A DNA stretch of 64,000 nucleotides from NCBI GenBank assembly GCA_022495995.1, contig JAFEMH010002434.1, forward strand, positions 124,001 to 188,000. Reading direction: 5' to 3'. The stretch comes from Adenophora triphylla var. japonica. Its lineage: Eukaryota > Streptophyta > Magnoliopsida > Asterales > Campanulaceae. The translations under genes were made by a program, and so were the position numbers. Under the pieces are notes generated by a model. That model was given only the letters and a program-made list of their open reading frames with translations. It ran no database searches and was not told where the DNA came from. Below are positions 33,690 to 45,783 of the stretch, piece after piece. Every line of letters begins with the position of its first letter. Positions within the stretch are counted from its first letter, which is position 1.

Positions 33690-33940
33690 AACAGTGACCA
33701 CCAGATTAAGTACTGTTTGGCCACATATGACCGAACATAACTAACATGTTTGGTCAATGATGGTCGAACATTGACAAAATGTTCGGTAGGAATCGGCCGA
33801 ACTTGTGCAACATGTTTAGCTGGTATCTGCCGAACCTGGAAAGATGTTTGGCAGGTATCCGCCGAACATATGCAAATTGTTTGTAAGGTATCTGCCGAAC
33901 ATGGACAACATGTTTGGCAGGTTTCTGCCGAACAATTGTA
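33690..33940. repeat. 33-bp subterminal array, right end of MULE
   Basis: GCCGAAC at about 33796, 33829, 33861, 33894 and 33927, spaced 32-33 bp, each with a GTTTGGCAGG-like inverse partner. Mirrors the left array and is cleaner. Confidence 0.8.
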
Positions 33941-34122
33941 AAAAACCTGTCTTATTTATGTTTGTACGTGTAAGTGGGTGGGTGTGGGTGTATTTTGATA
34001 GTTTAGGTGGGTATTTATTGAGGGAGTTAAAAGGGTAAAATAGTAATAAAGGCGGTGTAGTCTTAATTTTTATAGGTAATTAAGTAATTGTGTGAGAGTG
34101 AATAATAACTCTCTTGTAAAAA

Positions 34123-35547
34123 CCCTCTATTGAGATTATTATTGCAATTTGAACCATTTTTATATATATATTTTAAAATTTTTGCAGTTATTTCTCTGAG
34201 GTAAGGAGCCTCACCAATTTTTGATTTCATAAGAATTAGTGATTTTTTTAATCAACCCGGTCGGATACAGGAGAGAGAATATTACACAACAGGGCCCTAG
34301 GAAATTTTATGAAATGCCAAAAATCCCCCTTCTGAAAATAAAACCTAAAACAAGCAACATTTGATTCTTAACAATCTCCCCCTAACCAACTGACATACCC
34401 TTCCTTCCAGAGACCTCGTGAATGGACATTGTCTATCAAGTTAGCCTTGATTCATGAGTTTTCTTTTAAATGTGCTAGAATGAATAATTACTAACATTAT
34501 ATTGTAAAAATGCATCACGTATGGAGCGTAAGCGGTTCGATCATCCAAACCAAATCAAACCATTTGTTTTCAAATAGGAGTAGGTTGGTATAAAAAATTG
34601 TCAAACCATGTGGTACGATTTGGTTCGTGGTCTGATCCCTCCAAACTAAGTTATACTAAACCAAACTAAACTGTTTTAAATCGAACCGTAGTTTGAGACG
34701 CCGAAATTGAATCACCAATATGAACTGCCAAACCAAATTGCTAGACCAAACCTCCACATTGAATCACTTGACCACATATAATACAATATATTCGTATATT
34801 GAGTTATATCCGTCTGTGAGTCATCAAAATAGAACCAACATTGCATTTGGCTAACCCTAATATTCGCTTCAGATCGTCTTCAATATGCAAATTTTTTGTT
34901 ATCTTAATTGTGTCGCATAATTAACCAAGTTCAGTCTAGTGTCAACATTGTGTAGTACATTTCTTCCCTTGACCCCCCTTTCGGCTCTTTCTATGATATC
35001 CCTCTCTCTTCCTTCATCACCCCTCTCGCTTCCTCTGTGGTAATTGAAAATATTTAGAAAATCTAATCATGTAATAGGGTCTAAACCACAAGTTGAACCT
35101 CTAAATTGTGGTCTGAAACACGACCTGAATTGTAATTTGAATCACGGTTTAGACTGCAATATTGAATCATGGTATAAATAGAATCAAACTGAACTAGATC
35201 ATAACAATTTGGTTCGATTCGATTTGAGCTTTTTCATGGTTCATTTTGATCAGAAATATTCCAAAACCAATGACTAGTAGTTTGATAGGTAAATTGGCCC
35301 TTACTAAATTAGTTACACTCCTAATATGTTTTTTATTATTTTGGTATTATGTTTACCTTAAAAACACATACTTGCCAATATTGAGGGTTACAACTGAAGA
35401 ATTGACATAGTATTATAAAAAATCAAGTTCTATTAAATTGAAATTGCACGCGATCATTTAGATTATATCATTAGATGTTATAGGTTACAAGCCGGGAGTT
35501 TTATCTAGTCAAATAGGGCTTTAACTTTTGAATTGAGGAATTAAAAC
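34123..35547. other. Intergenic, unclassified
   Basis: No gene. Bases about 34530-35260 are rich in (A)ACC(A)AA(C/T) and GGTTCGATTTGG words in both orientations, as seen in the subterminal parts of some hAT-like MITEs, but I cannot place ends. Confidence 0.35.
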
Positions 35548-36242
35548 CCCAAGTCACAATTAATACTATGTGGTGACTTGTAACTTGTCCACTGATGATT
35601 TAAAATCCTATAATTTGTTTATTTTCAATTGTTTAGGAAAATATCATTATTCATTGAAAAAATTGGTCTTTAGTAATATATATTAGAAAAATAAAATCTA
35701 AATATACATTAAGATAAGTTTATCATTTGTAAAAAAAAACTATTTTTTGGGACAAGTACAACTCCCTTCGGTTCAAAATAAATATCATTTTGAAAGCTAA
35801 AATTTGGTTTAAATTATTTGTCGATTTTAGACTTAAAGTCTTTGAATTCCAATTTTATCCCTACGTTAAATTTGTTTAATAGCATTGTATGTACTTTTTT
35901 GGGTGAAATAATGCATGAAAAAGAAACAAATAATAAGGATTTTTTTGATACATACTTTATGATGTCGTATAATATATATAGGAGTATATTTTTTTAAATA
36001 TGTGAAAATCTAAAAATGACATCTAGTTTAACCGAATGGAATATTATTCTATATGATTTTAAAAATGGCACCTGCATGGGTTTCATACTAATGACGAATA
36101 AACACACTGCCTGCTGGAATTTGATACAAATCTAGCGGGAAAAGGAAAATGGTGGAATCACAGTAGCGATTTGTTTCCTTATTGTGTGTGGACTCCTTTT
36201 GGCAACATAATTATTTTATTGGGCAGTAAGCATATTACTTCC
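35548..36242. repeat. Duplicated intergenic unit, copy A
   Basis: Near-identical to 36785-37388 plus 45002-45155 (copy B). Contains a decayed MITE-like part (about 35761-36050, ends CTCCCTTCGGTTCAAAATAA and inverted TTAACCGAATGG). It is interrupted at 36243 by a hAT-type end. Copy A lacks the copia element found in copy B, so it is a natural empty site (ATGACGAATAAAC at 36092-36104). Confidence 0.88.
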
Positions 36243-36784
36243 AGTGGCGGATCCAGGATTTTTAAACCAGGTGGGCTTGATATTCAAAAATATTGTAAAC
36301 AGTAACAATCATGAAAAATAACTTCATTTATCGAAAAAAGAAGTTACATATAGTCGATGACTTAACGAGTTTTAAACATTACATACATGCATATAAAAAA
36401 AGAACATAAGCTAACTAAATCTAACTCTACGAGTCCCTAAAGCCTCAAACTCTTTAATCACCTCGTCGTTGCTAATACCTGAAGCATATGCGTAGGAGGT
36501 GAAATCACTTATGCATCTGTCACAATTGTATAGTTAGGACTCTAGAACAGTTCTATAGTGTTTTTCTTTGATTATGCATATTACAAATTTCACTTGCATA
36601 TTCTACTAGAATCACAGGCATTTTAAAGCTAATCCATGGCACAAATACCAAATCTGATCATCATATTAGTGCAGGGGGGGGGGGTATTTTCATATACAAG
36701 TAGATGTAGCTTACATAGACACACAGTATATATACCATCAACCAAAAACTGAGCAGTAATAAGTTCTCACGGCCTGCTTCAGTA
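36243..36784 (-). mobile_element. hAT-type transposon fragment
   Basis: Starts with CAGTGGCGGATCCAGGATTT, a terminus common to a plant hAT-related group. On the minus strand near 36510-36420 it reads SNDEVIKEFEALGTRRVRF, like the C-terminus of TTF-type/DUF4371 hAT transposases. Copy B lacks this insertion at the same point (after CATATTACTTC). The right end is not clear. Confidence 0.6.
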
Positions 36785-36903
36785 CCCAAGTCACAATTAA
36801 TACTATGTGGTGAGTTATAACTTGTACACTGATGATTTAAAATCCTATAATTTGTTTATTTTCAATTGTTTATGAAAAATTCATTATTCATTAAAAAATT
36901 GGT

Positions 36904-36992
<89 letters not shown>

Positions 36993-37388
36993 ATAAAATC
37001 TAAATGTACATTAAGATAAGTTTATCGTTTGTAAAAAAACTATTTTTTAGGACACATGAGTACAACTCCCTTCAGTTCAAAATAAATATTATTTTGAAAG
37101 CTAAAATTTGGTTCAAATTATTTGTCGATTTTAGGCTTAAAGTCTTTGAATTCCAATTTTATCCCTACATTAAATTTGTTTAATAGCATTGTTTGTGCTT
37201 TTTGGGTAAAATAATGCATGAAAAAGAAACAAATAATAAGGATTTTTTGATACATACTTTATGATGTCGTATAATAATAATTTTTTTTAAATATGTGAAA
37301 ATCTAAAAACGACATCTAGTTTAACTGAATGGAATATTATTCTGTATGATTTTAAAAATGGCACCTGCATGGGTTTCATACTAACGAC
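36785..37388. repeat. Duplicated intergenic unit, copy B, left part
   Basis: Second copy of the 35548 unit, split at 37388 by the copia element and resuming at 45002. It carries a TA microsatellite (36911-36985) where copy A has only ATATATAT. Confidence 0.88.
36911..36985. repeat. (TA)n microsatellite
   Basis: About 75 bp of pure TA repeats, expanded relative to the matching site in copy A (near 35680). Confidence 0.95.
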
Positions 37389-37612
37389 TGTAAAGGATAA
37401 ATCAGATAACACTTAGTGGCGGAATATTAGCTAATGAAAATATATTCTGCCATGTAATTAGCTTTGTAATTATCATTGTATATTAGCCATATATAGGTCC
37501 TTGCAATTAGCCTTAGATTTAGCCTTACTATTACTCATGTAATACTATATATATGTCGAGGCAAAGCAGTGAATATTATGAAAAGAAAATAACCTTTCTC
37601 ATATTTTCTATA
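37389..37612 (+). repeat. 5' LTR of copia element 1
   Basis: 224 bp. A TATA-like ACTATATATATG (about 37543-37554) lies 58 bp before its end. Very short for a plant copia LTR. Confidence 0.95.
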
Positions 37613-37665
37613 TGGTATTCAGAGCATTGTTCTGATCCATTCTTTTCTCTTACGCTTCCGCTATA

Positions 37666-38310
37666 ATGGCAAACAATACTATCCCTAATGACAGTGATCC
37701 AAATTCTCCCCTTATCATTGTTACTTTGCCAAACACCATCAAGCTTTCCCCCACTAACTACCTTGCCTGGAGGCTGCAAATTGAGGCCACTCTTGTTGGC
37801 TATGGCCTTTTTAAATATCTGGATGGTTCTTTTCTTCCTCCTCCTTCCACGATTGTCACAGAAACTATCGAAAGTTCTAACCCATCCTACACTACGTGGA
37901 TGCGGAAAGATCGACTCCTCTTTGGTACACTTATTGGCACTTTGGAGCAAACCATAGTTCCCATTGTTTCTCGTGCTAAAACCACAAAAGAATTGTGGGA
38001 TACACTTGCAACCACCTACGCGATTGCTTCTCGTGGTCACATCAAGCAACTCAAGGCTCGCTTTCGGGCTATATCTAAAGGACCTCAGTCTATCTCCGAG
38101 TTCATGAATGCTCTCAAAATAGTTAGTGATGAACTTGCCCTCCTTGGAAATCCCGTCAACCATGATGATCTCATTGAAAGGGTGCTTGACGGACTTGGTG
38201 ATCCCAATTATCAGGGTGTCATTGATGCCATCAATGCACGTGAAACCGCTATCTCTTTTGCTGAACTCCATGAGAAGTTAATCAATCGAGAACTCACAGT
38301 TAAGGCTCAA
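37666..38310 (+). pseudogene. gag (UBN2-type) of copia element 1, N-terminal part
   Basis: ATG at 37666 begins MANNTIPNDSD. LSPTNYLAWRLQIEATLVGY (about residues 27-46) is the standard start of the copia gag domain, followed by ELWDTLATTYA and LKARFRAI...GPQSISEFM. The frame is open up to the solo LTR, after LTVKAQ. It resumes at 41347 in the same register, so gag was intact before that insertion. Confidence 0.92.
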
Positions 38311-41300
38311 TGTGAGCACCCCAACCCGGGACCTAACGCGTGTCCCGAGCTTGAGAAGCCCAAACTAAGAAATCCCATCTTAGATTTTTAAAACTTTTAT
38401 TTCACATTTAAAAGAAAACCATTACTCAACTTCCAATTTAAAATCAACTGATAATATCTTCACTTGGAGAAAATTCCACAATGACTTCGATAAACCATAA
38501 CCTAATAAATTACATTGAAACCCCAAAATAACTTTGTTTACAAAAGAGTTTATGTACAACTTTTTAAAAGAGTAATACTTAATAAATACTTCCAAACAAC
38601 CAACTCCTATACCTATCCTGATAAGTCTTAAAAGTAAGAGTCCAAACTCTTTCCCCGGCCTCATTGAATCAGGTCACCTGTCTCAGCACAATCTAAAGCA
38701 GTAAAAGGGAAGGGGTGAGAATAAATCTCAATAAGCTATTATGAATGCAGCAAGATGCCAAACAAGATGCAACACATAGCATGGTAGCACATAACACATT
38801 ATGAAAGCGGTAAACACCTTACGTTACCTCATTTTACCTTTCCCGTCTGAGCAATAAGTCGTACAACGTGGGAGTAAAACTCCGCTCTTTGGTGAATTGC
38901 CCCCATGCACATTCACCGCTTATAGGTCTCATACCCCAGAGATCCATATAAGAAAATAGGATACTTATATGACCCTTATTCAGAGTATCATATAATATCA
39001 GCGCTACTGTAAAGCTTTTGGCTTCATACAGAGCATTCCACCGGTACACCAAATCGCAGCATAACCGTAAGGGCTTTTGGCTCAATACGCAGCTTGCACG
39101 GCCCCACTCTGTGGCCACAGAGGGGAACGGTCCCATGTATGATGAACCTTCAATCACTTATAGAACAAATCCATAATTGATTGAATTCCATCATACCCCC
39201 GAATATCAACACGTTCAAGCACATAATAGATACTTGAAATATAATCCACAAAAAGGGATAATAATATAACAACATGGTAATGTATACTCATGCTAATCAA
39301 TACCATAGTGCAACAATCATTTAATACACTATGCATCATAATATAACAACATGGTAATGTATACTCATGCTAATCCATACCATAGTGCAACAATTCATTT
39401 AATACACTATGCATAATACCATTAACGAATTTGAGTTCAAATAAGGTATCCATATAACCACATAATCCACACCGGGATGCAATATAATCAATATGCCAGA
39501 TAATCCACAACTGGGATACAACATAACAATACCAAATAACCCACACTTGGGATACAACACCACCACGTGATACATACACATTTCCAATTAGCTCATTAGT
39601 GAAACCTATAGTTTCTACACTATTTCACACTAATCCCCAAAGGTATGAGGCAGGTAAGGCCACTATGTATCATAACCATTGCTACATAATCATTACACAA
39701 CCTCGGATAACCTTAACGAAAGTTCAAGATCTACTTCCCAAGTTTGAACCACTTTGGTGGAGTCACTAACCAAGCTTATCAACCATTTTCCGGACAATAT
39801 TTAAAATACTTCCCCAAATCCATTTTGACCCAATAAGACGTCATGGTGTAGCCAAAGTATTCTACTTTAATCTAGGTTAAAGAGATTTCATTTTGGTTCT
39901 AGTTTGATTAGGTTTGAACAGCTCTAAAGTTGGTACACAATAACCAGGCCAGGGCACGACTCGTGCTCCAGGGCACGACTCGTGCTCCAGGGCACGACTC
40001 GTGCTCATTCCCTTAAGTCACTCAGAACGATTGGACCTCCTAGGTACGACTCGTGGTCACGATTTGGCCAAGGGCACGACTCGTGCCAAGGGGCACGACT
40101 CGTGCCTCGGCCCAGAACAGGTACAGCAGCAGCAACAACAACACAATTCCAAGAAATCCATTTTTCCAGCCAAGTGTCCTCTAATTTGTGAACCTAAAAG
40201 GAGTTTCTAATTTTGTTAACTTCATTTTAACTCATTTAACTCCAAAGTATCATGTCCTAAACATAGATCATTACTACTTGGTTTTCCATCCAATTTCCTA
40301 CCATTTCTCAAGATTTCCATTATAATCCAAACCAACCCATTTACTTCTATTCTTTACCACTTTCATGAACACCAACATTTTCTATAACACTAACAAATTC
40401 CTTAATCCAAGAAGGTTTCCCCAAAGTATTTAATAACCATTATAACAACAATAACAACAACTAATAATTCATGAACATTTAAAGAAAGGGAGGGTCATAA
40501 TAACTCACTTCCTAACTCTAGTAATTTGGCCAAATCCACAATCAATACTTACACTTAGCCATTAATATCCCCAATCACTCTATACAATTCTTCTTTCAAC
40601 TTAGATCACCACTTTACAACTTAAGATCAATTCCAACTCAAATATCATTATTCAAATTACCAAAAATCATTTTCTTTCAACAAGAGATTAATTAACACAT
40701 AAAGTGAACAATTATTAGAAGGAAGTCATAATAACTTACTTTAGGATTTTAGGATGAAATAATGATCTTCTTAGCTTGATAGATTCCCCTAGTTGTCCCA
40801 AGATCAAAAGTACTCTTGGATTGAAAAATGGAGAAGATTTGGACTTAGTAGGATCTTGGGAAGTAAGGCTTTCATATGGTAGCTTCCATGGAAATTTGTA
40901 AAAGAAAATGAAGGAGAAGAAGGAGGAGGATGGAGTATGAGAATGATAAAGGAAGTATGGGGAGAGTAAGGGGGAAGTATGGAGAGCATGGGGTTCATTG
41001 ACTTAGTAGGGAAAGGAGAGGAAGTTAGGGGAAATGGTCCCCCCCACCCTAAGCTTCCAAAATAACTCTTTCAACCAATTAAAATACCCTCCCAACTCTT
41101 AACATTTTATTTGTCCATTTTATTACCACTCCATCCTATTACTTTATTTATTTTCTATTTTTATATTTCCCCTAGAATATTATTTTATTTCCTTATCATT
41201 TTATCCTAATATAAGAAATCAAGGATATAAAAATGAACACATAATTTTAACAATAATATTAAAAGCATATAAAGTCAACAATTAATATAAAAGGCATATA

Positions 41301-41341
41301 ATATGATACTAAAATAGGTGCCTAGGGTTAGGGTCGTTACA
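38311..41341. mobile_element. 3.03-kb solo LTR nested in copia gag
   Basis: TGTGAGCACCCC...GGTCGTTACA, flanked by CTCAA (38306-38310 and 41342-41346). Size, TG/CA ends and the CACCCC/TCGTTACA style fit Del/Tekay-type gypsy LTRs; that class call is from general resemblance. There is no coding sequence or internal domain, so this is a recombination product of a full element. Near its middle are five copies of GCACGACTCGTGC. Confidence 0.85.
39954..40105. repeat. Palindrome array in the solo LTR
   Basis: The 13-bp perfect palindrome around a central C, GCACGACTCGTGC, occurs at 39954-39966, 39973-39985, 39992-40004, 40074-40086 and 40093-40105. The first three and the last two are spaced exactly 19 bp. 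A degenerate copy lies at about 40043-40055. Confidence 0.95.
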
Positions 41342-41346
41342 CTCAA

Positions 41347-42504
41347 CCTATTCTTAACTCCTTCCCCGCTTCGGCTCATGCTACATTCAGTCGGCCAATC
41401 TACACTCCTCAGCGCCAAACCACCAATCAACCCCAACAAAACCACAACACCAACTTACCAAAGTCCACCCCTCAACCCAATACTTCGTCCTATACCACCA
41501 GTAATACCAAACCGTTCCTTGGTCGATGTCAGTGGTGTCATACCAAAGGTCATTCTCTCCAAAAATGTCCCATTTTTTTGGAGAAACATCCTACAATCAG
41601 GCCTCCCCCGTACAACCCCAATCCCACCCAGACCCAAGCTCATGTCACCACTACCAAACCCAATACTCGTTCTCCATGGCTCCTTGACTCTGGTGCCTCT
41701 CATCATGTAACTGAAGATCTCTCAAATCTCTCTCTTCACCAACTGTATGATGGCACAGAGGAAATTGTAATTGGTGATGGTACCGGTCTTCCCATAACTC
41801 ACACCGGTTCCACTCTACTCTCTACTCCTTCTAAATATCTTTCTCTTTCAAATGTCTTATATGTTCCTGCTATGCGACGTAACATCATCTCAATTTCTCA
41901 ATTATTCACTGAAAATAATCTCCTTATAGAATTCTCACCTAATTCCTTTCTTGTGAAGGATCGGCTTACGGGGGCACCCATCCTTACGGGACCAACTAGG
42001 AATGGGATTTACGAATGGCCATCTTCCATCGTCTCTTTCACAAGTGTCAAACAATCTGCTATTGATTGGCATCATCGCTTAGGGCATCCGTCATTATCTA
42101 TTCTCAAGTCTCTAGTTTCATATTTTAATCTCAATGTTTCAAATGATTTCTCATTTAATTGCAATGCATGTCAATGTAATAAGAGCCACAAGCTCCCTTT
42201 TCATCAGAATACATTGTCTTCTTCTTCTCCCCTTGAGCTTCTTTACACAGATTTATGGACATCTCCTGTTCATTCATTTGATGGTTTCAAGTATTACATC
42301 ATCTTTGTGGATCACTATACCAAATATATTTGGTTCTATCCTCTCATAAAGAAATCTGATACTAAAGAAGTTTTCATTAGATTTAAGGCTATAGTGGAGA
42401 AATTCTTTGAGAAATCAATCAAAACCCTTTACTCTGATAATGGGGGGGGGGGGAATACGTCATGCTATCATCCTTCCTCACCATCAATGGAGTCTCTCAC
42501 CTAA
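41347..42504 (+). pseudogene. gag C-terminus, protease and integrase of copia element 1
   Basis: In frame with the gag start: zinc knuckle CQWCHTKGHSLQKC (about 41527-41568), protease active site WLLDSGASHHVT (41677-41712), GAG-pre-integrase HRLGHPS with a downstream C..C pair, and the integrase core (LLYTDLW, then TLYSDNGG). A 12-G run at 42442-42453 shifts the frame and a 9-C run at 42508-42516 shifts it again; the correct register between is the third frame. Confidence 0.92.
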
Positions 42505-42516
42505 CTACCCCCCCCC

Positions 42517-43294
42517 ACATACTCCAGAACATAATGGATATGCCGAACGTCGACATCGTCATATAGTTGAAACTGGGTTGTCTCTCTTATCCCATGCAAA
42601 ACTTCCTCTTGAATTTTGGCCGCTTGCTTTCTCAATGGCTACTTACTTAATAAATCGATTAATCACACCTATTCTCTCCAATAAATCCCCGTTCCACTGT
42701 TTATTTGGCAAACCACCAGACTATTTTAAGTTAAGAAGTTTTGGATGTTTGTGCTATCCATGGCTCCGTCCTTATGCCCAACACAAGCTTGATACTCGAT
42801 ATCTTCCGTGTATATTTGTTGGTTATTCCGCAACACAAAGTGCATATTATTTCCTTGATCCCACTACTCACAAGATATACACTTCTCGCCATGTTAGGTT
42901 TGTCGAAAATGAATTTCCTTATTCTAATCTCTCCTCCACTAAATCTGTCCTCAACTATCCCAATCCAGATTTATGGTGCCCGATGCTTTTGCCCCTTATT
43001 CAACCTACATCTAATCCTCTACAAGATGAACCTACTATTCCTGAGTCTTCCATCGAGTCCACCTTTAACCCCTCCTTACCTTCATTACCTACTTTGGAGT
43101 CTCCACCATCAGAGTCTACAGAGTCTACTGAACCACCCCCACCCAGCACCATCACAACCCGCTCAAAAAATAACATCTATAAACCCAACCCCAAGTATGC
43201 AAACCCTACTATCACTCAACCCAAATCTGCTGAACCCACAACTGTTGCAGAGGCCCTCCAAGATCCTCTATGGAGAAAAGCAATGGAGGAATAA
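42517..43294 (+). pseudogene. Integrase C-terminal part of copia element 1
   Basis: After the second homopolymer, HTPEHNGYAERRHRHIVETG carries the third catalytic residue (Glu) of the DDE triad. It is followed by the copia GKPPDYFKLRSFGCLCYPW motif and a Ser/Pro/Thr-rich linker. The frame ends in TAA at 43292-43294 where GAA is expected (MEE*LRALHKLGTW), a single G-to-T change. Confidence 0.9.
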
Positions 43295-44803
43295 TTACGA
43301 GCCCTACATAAACTTGGCACATGGGATTTAGTTCCTCCAGATTCATGTCCTAATTTAGTAAAATGCAAATGGGTGTTTCGAATCAAATATCACCCGGATG
43401 GCACTATTGAGCGATATCGAGCACGCTTAGTTGCGAAGGGGTTTCAACAACGACCTGGAATTGATTATAATGAGACATTCAGTCCCGTTGTCAAACCCGG
43501 AACAATTCGCACACTTCTCAGTCTAGCTGTCACAAATAAATGGCACCTTAGACAACTTGATATTAACAATGCTTTCTTACATGGTACTCTTAATGAGCAG
43601 GTTTACATGGCGCAACCTCCTGGCTTCTCTGATACAAGGTATCCCAACTATGTTTGCAAGCTTCACAAGGCCATCTATGGACTCAAACAGGCACCTCGTG
43701 CATGGTATACAGAGTTAGCAAATTTTCTGTTGAACTTTGGTTTTAAGAGGTCAGTTGCAGATGCCTCTCTGTTCATTCATCGTCATCACTCCACTCCGAT
43801 GTATCTCATTGTCTATGTAGATGATATAATTCTCACAAGTCCAGATTCTCAAGCCTTGAATCAGTTCATTATACAGCTAGCTACAAAATTTGCACTTAAA
43901 GACCTTGGATCACTTTCTTATTTCCTTGGAGTTGAGGTTGTTCCTACTGTCCATGGTATATTCTTAAGTCAAAAAAAATACATCATCGATCTTCTTCAGC
44001 GAACTAATATGTTGAATGCTAAGCCAGCTCCTACTCCCATGGTGATTGACTCCACACTTAGTCTTCACTCCGGTAATCTCATTGACAATCCTACAGAATA
44101 TCGGGCAGCAGTGGGAAGTCTACAGTATTTAACTCTCACTCGAATGGATGTTGCTTTTGCTGTCAACAAATTGTCTCAGTTCATGCATATGCCACGCACA
44201 GCCCACTGGTCAGCCTTGAAACGACTACTTCGTTATCTTGCTGGGTCATTGGATAAAGGAATTACCATCCATCGTGAATCACCTCTTGTTCTTCATGCAT
44301 TTTCAGATGCGGATTGGGCAGGAAATAAGGATGACTATACATCTACAATGGGGCAGATTGTATTCCTTGGACGAAATCCACTAACCTGGAGCTCTAAGAA
44401 ACAACGTTTTTTGGCTCAATCTTCGACAGAGGCATAATATAAAGTTGTAGCTTCTACAGCGGGTGAGTTACTTTGGCTAAGGAATTTGCTTCAAGAAATG
44501 GGTGTGTCAGTTCCCAAGACTCCTGTAATCTATTGTGATAATCTCGGTGCCACCCACTTAAGTGCTAATCCGGTTTTCCATTCCCGTATGAAGCATTTAG
44601 CTTTAGCCTTTCACTTCATTCGTGAACAAGTACAAGCTGGGAACGTACGTGTAACTCATGTTCCGACAGGAGATCAACTTGCAGATGCCCTCACAAAACC
44701 CCTTGCTCGAACCAGGTTTGATTTGTTGATGTCCAAGATCGGACTCTCATCTCGATCGTCCGTCTTGCGGGGGCATGCAAAGGATAAATCAGATAACACT
44801 TAG
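43295..44803 (+). pseudogene. Reverse transcriptase and RNase H of copia element 1
   Basis: Same frame as the upstream integrase end. RT motifs: KCKWVFRIK, RLVAKGFQQRPGIDY, QLDINNAFLHG, the YVDD active site at 43814-43825 and LGSLSYFLGVEV. RNase H: DADWAGNKDDYTSTMGQ and the end block HVPTGDQLADALTKPL. A TAA at 44435-44437 replaces GAA after QSSTEA, a second G-to-T nonsense change. The RT domain itself is otherwise complete. Confidence 0.92.
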
Positions 44804-45001
44804 TGGCAGAATATTAGCTAATGAAAATATATTCTGCCATGTAATTAGCTTTGTAATTATCATTGTATATTAGCCATATATAGGTCCTTGCAATTAGCCT
44901 TAGATTTAGCCTTACTATTACTCATGTAATACTATATATATATGTCGAGGCAAAGCAGTGAATATAATGAAAAGAAAATAACCTTTCTCATATTTTCTAT
45001 A
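44776..45001 (+). repeat. 3' LTR of copia element 1
   Basis: 226-bp near-identical partner of the left LTR, followed by the ACGAC target duplication. Confidence 0.95.
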
Positions 45002-45383
45002 ACGACGAATAAACACACTGCCTGTTGGAATTTGATACAAACCTAGCGGGAAAAGGAAAATGGTGGAATCACAGTAGCGATTTTGTTTCCTTATTGTGCG
45101 TGGACTCCTTTTGGCAACATAATTATTTTATTGGGAAGTAAGCATATTACTTCTTAGAGAACAAAGTAGAATCCTTTAGGGTTCAGTTTTGTTGTTCCAA
45201 TAAATACAAGTGATAACCTACAATATTGTGTGCTAGTAGATGATCAAATTAGTCTTTGCTAATTTGTGTTAGCCAAAGAGAATCTGTGAGACCTACAGAG
45301 AGCCAAAAATATTGAGGATATGTGGGGTGCCCTTAGGGGCATTCCATTGATGATCCAAGATTTGTGAGGATGTATGTGGGTCA
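45002..45383. repeat. Duplicated intergenic unit, copy B, right part
   Basis: Continues copy B after the copia insertion: ACGACGAATAAACACACTG through CATATTACTTC and beyond. Bases 45150-45380 are also matched by 56948-57180 (copy C). The match stops at GAGGATGTATGT, where the copia 2 LTR begins. Confidence 0.85.
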
Positions 45384-45637
45384 TGTCCAGTACCTAGTTC
45401 TCTAACAAGTACCCATAAGTGTAATGTGTATCCCCATGCATATAATCATCTCTATGATTATCCATTACCAACTTATACTAGTTATTCATAATAACTAGGG
45501 ACACAGAATATTATAATAAACATATAAAACATATAATACTCCAGATAATCATTCTCTATTATAAATGGTAAAGACGATTACATAACGGTATAAGTTATGA
45601 GTCAAAATAACTATATGCCTAGGGCATAACACTAGCA
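45383..45637 (-). repeat. Truncated 3' LTR of copia element 2
   Basis: Matches the outer roughly 260 bp of the right LTR (54467-54917 without the SINE), including TCATGTCCAGTACC and CCATTACCAACTTATACTAG. The remaining roughly 1.2 kb of LTR is missing. Confidence 0.85.
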
Positions 45638-45783
45638 ATCTCCCACTTGCACTAGGCCCAATCTCATGTGTATCGTATACCCATGGACCTAACATGACCA
45701 TCATGATTTACTTGTGCAAGGAGCTTTGTAAGCGGATCCCCTAAGTTATCGTCGGTTGATGCTTTGCATATCTTAACATCTCC

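Larger units (their letters stand above)
29336..34113 (+). mobile_element. Mutator-like element (MULE) with OTU-type domain
   Basis: Inverted ends GAGAATTGTTGTTCAC (29338-29353) and the complement of GAGAGTTATTATTCAC (34098-34113), extended by CACAATTNCTTAATNACC on both sides. TTGTAAAAA at 29327-29335 and 34114-34122 is a 9-bp target duplication. Inside are mirrored 33-bp repeat arrays near each end, a transposase C-terminal remnant, an OTU-protease-like stretch, and a nested solo LTR (30482-32642). Multiple stops make it non-autonomous now. Confidence 0.8.
37389..45001 (+). mobile_element. Ty1/copia LTR retrotransposon 1
   Basis: LTRs 37389-37612 and 44776-45001 start TGYAAAGG and end TTTTCTATA. 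The 5-bp duplication ACGAC lies at 37384-37388 and 45002-45006. The primer site TGGTATTCAGAGC follows the left LTR (37613-37625) and a GCGGGGGCA purine tract precedes the right LTR. The LTRs differ by three substitutions and one 2-bp indel, so insertion is recent. Gene order gag, protease, integrase, RT, RNase H is copia-type. A 3.03-kb solo LTR sits in gag. The polyprotein is broken by two homopolymer frameshifts and two nonsense codons. Confidence 0.96.

Noticed and set aside
37576..38271. 231-codon minus-strand frame opposite copia gag
   Set aside because: Shadow of the gag frame, whose plus-strand product is clearly UBN2-type gag.
38834..39587. Minus-strand frames within the 3.03-kb solo LTR
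   Set aside because: Short, partly repetitive and unlike any known protein; LTR context explains them.
45377..45637. Left copia 2 LTR as a complete short LTR (TG...CA)
   Set aside because: The right LTR must begin next to the primer site at 53217, so the short left copy is truncated; its TG is probably chance.
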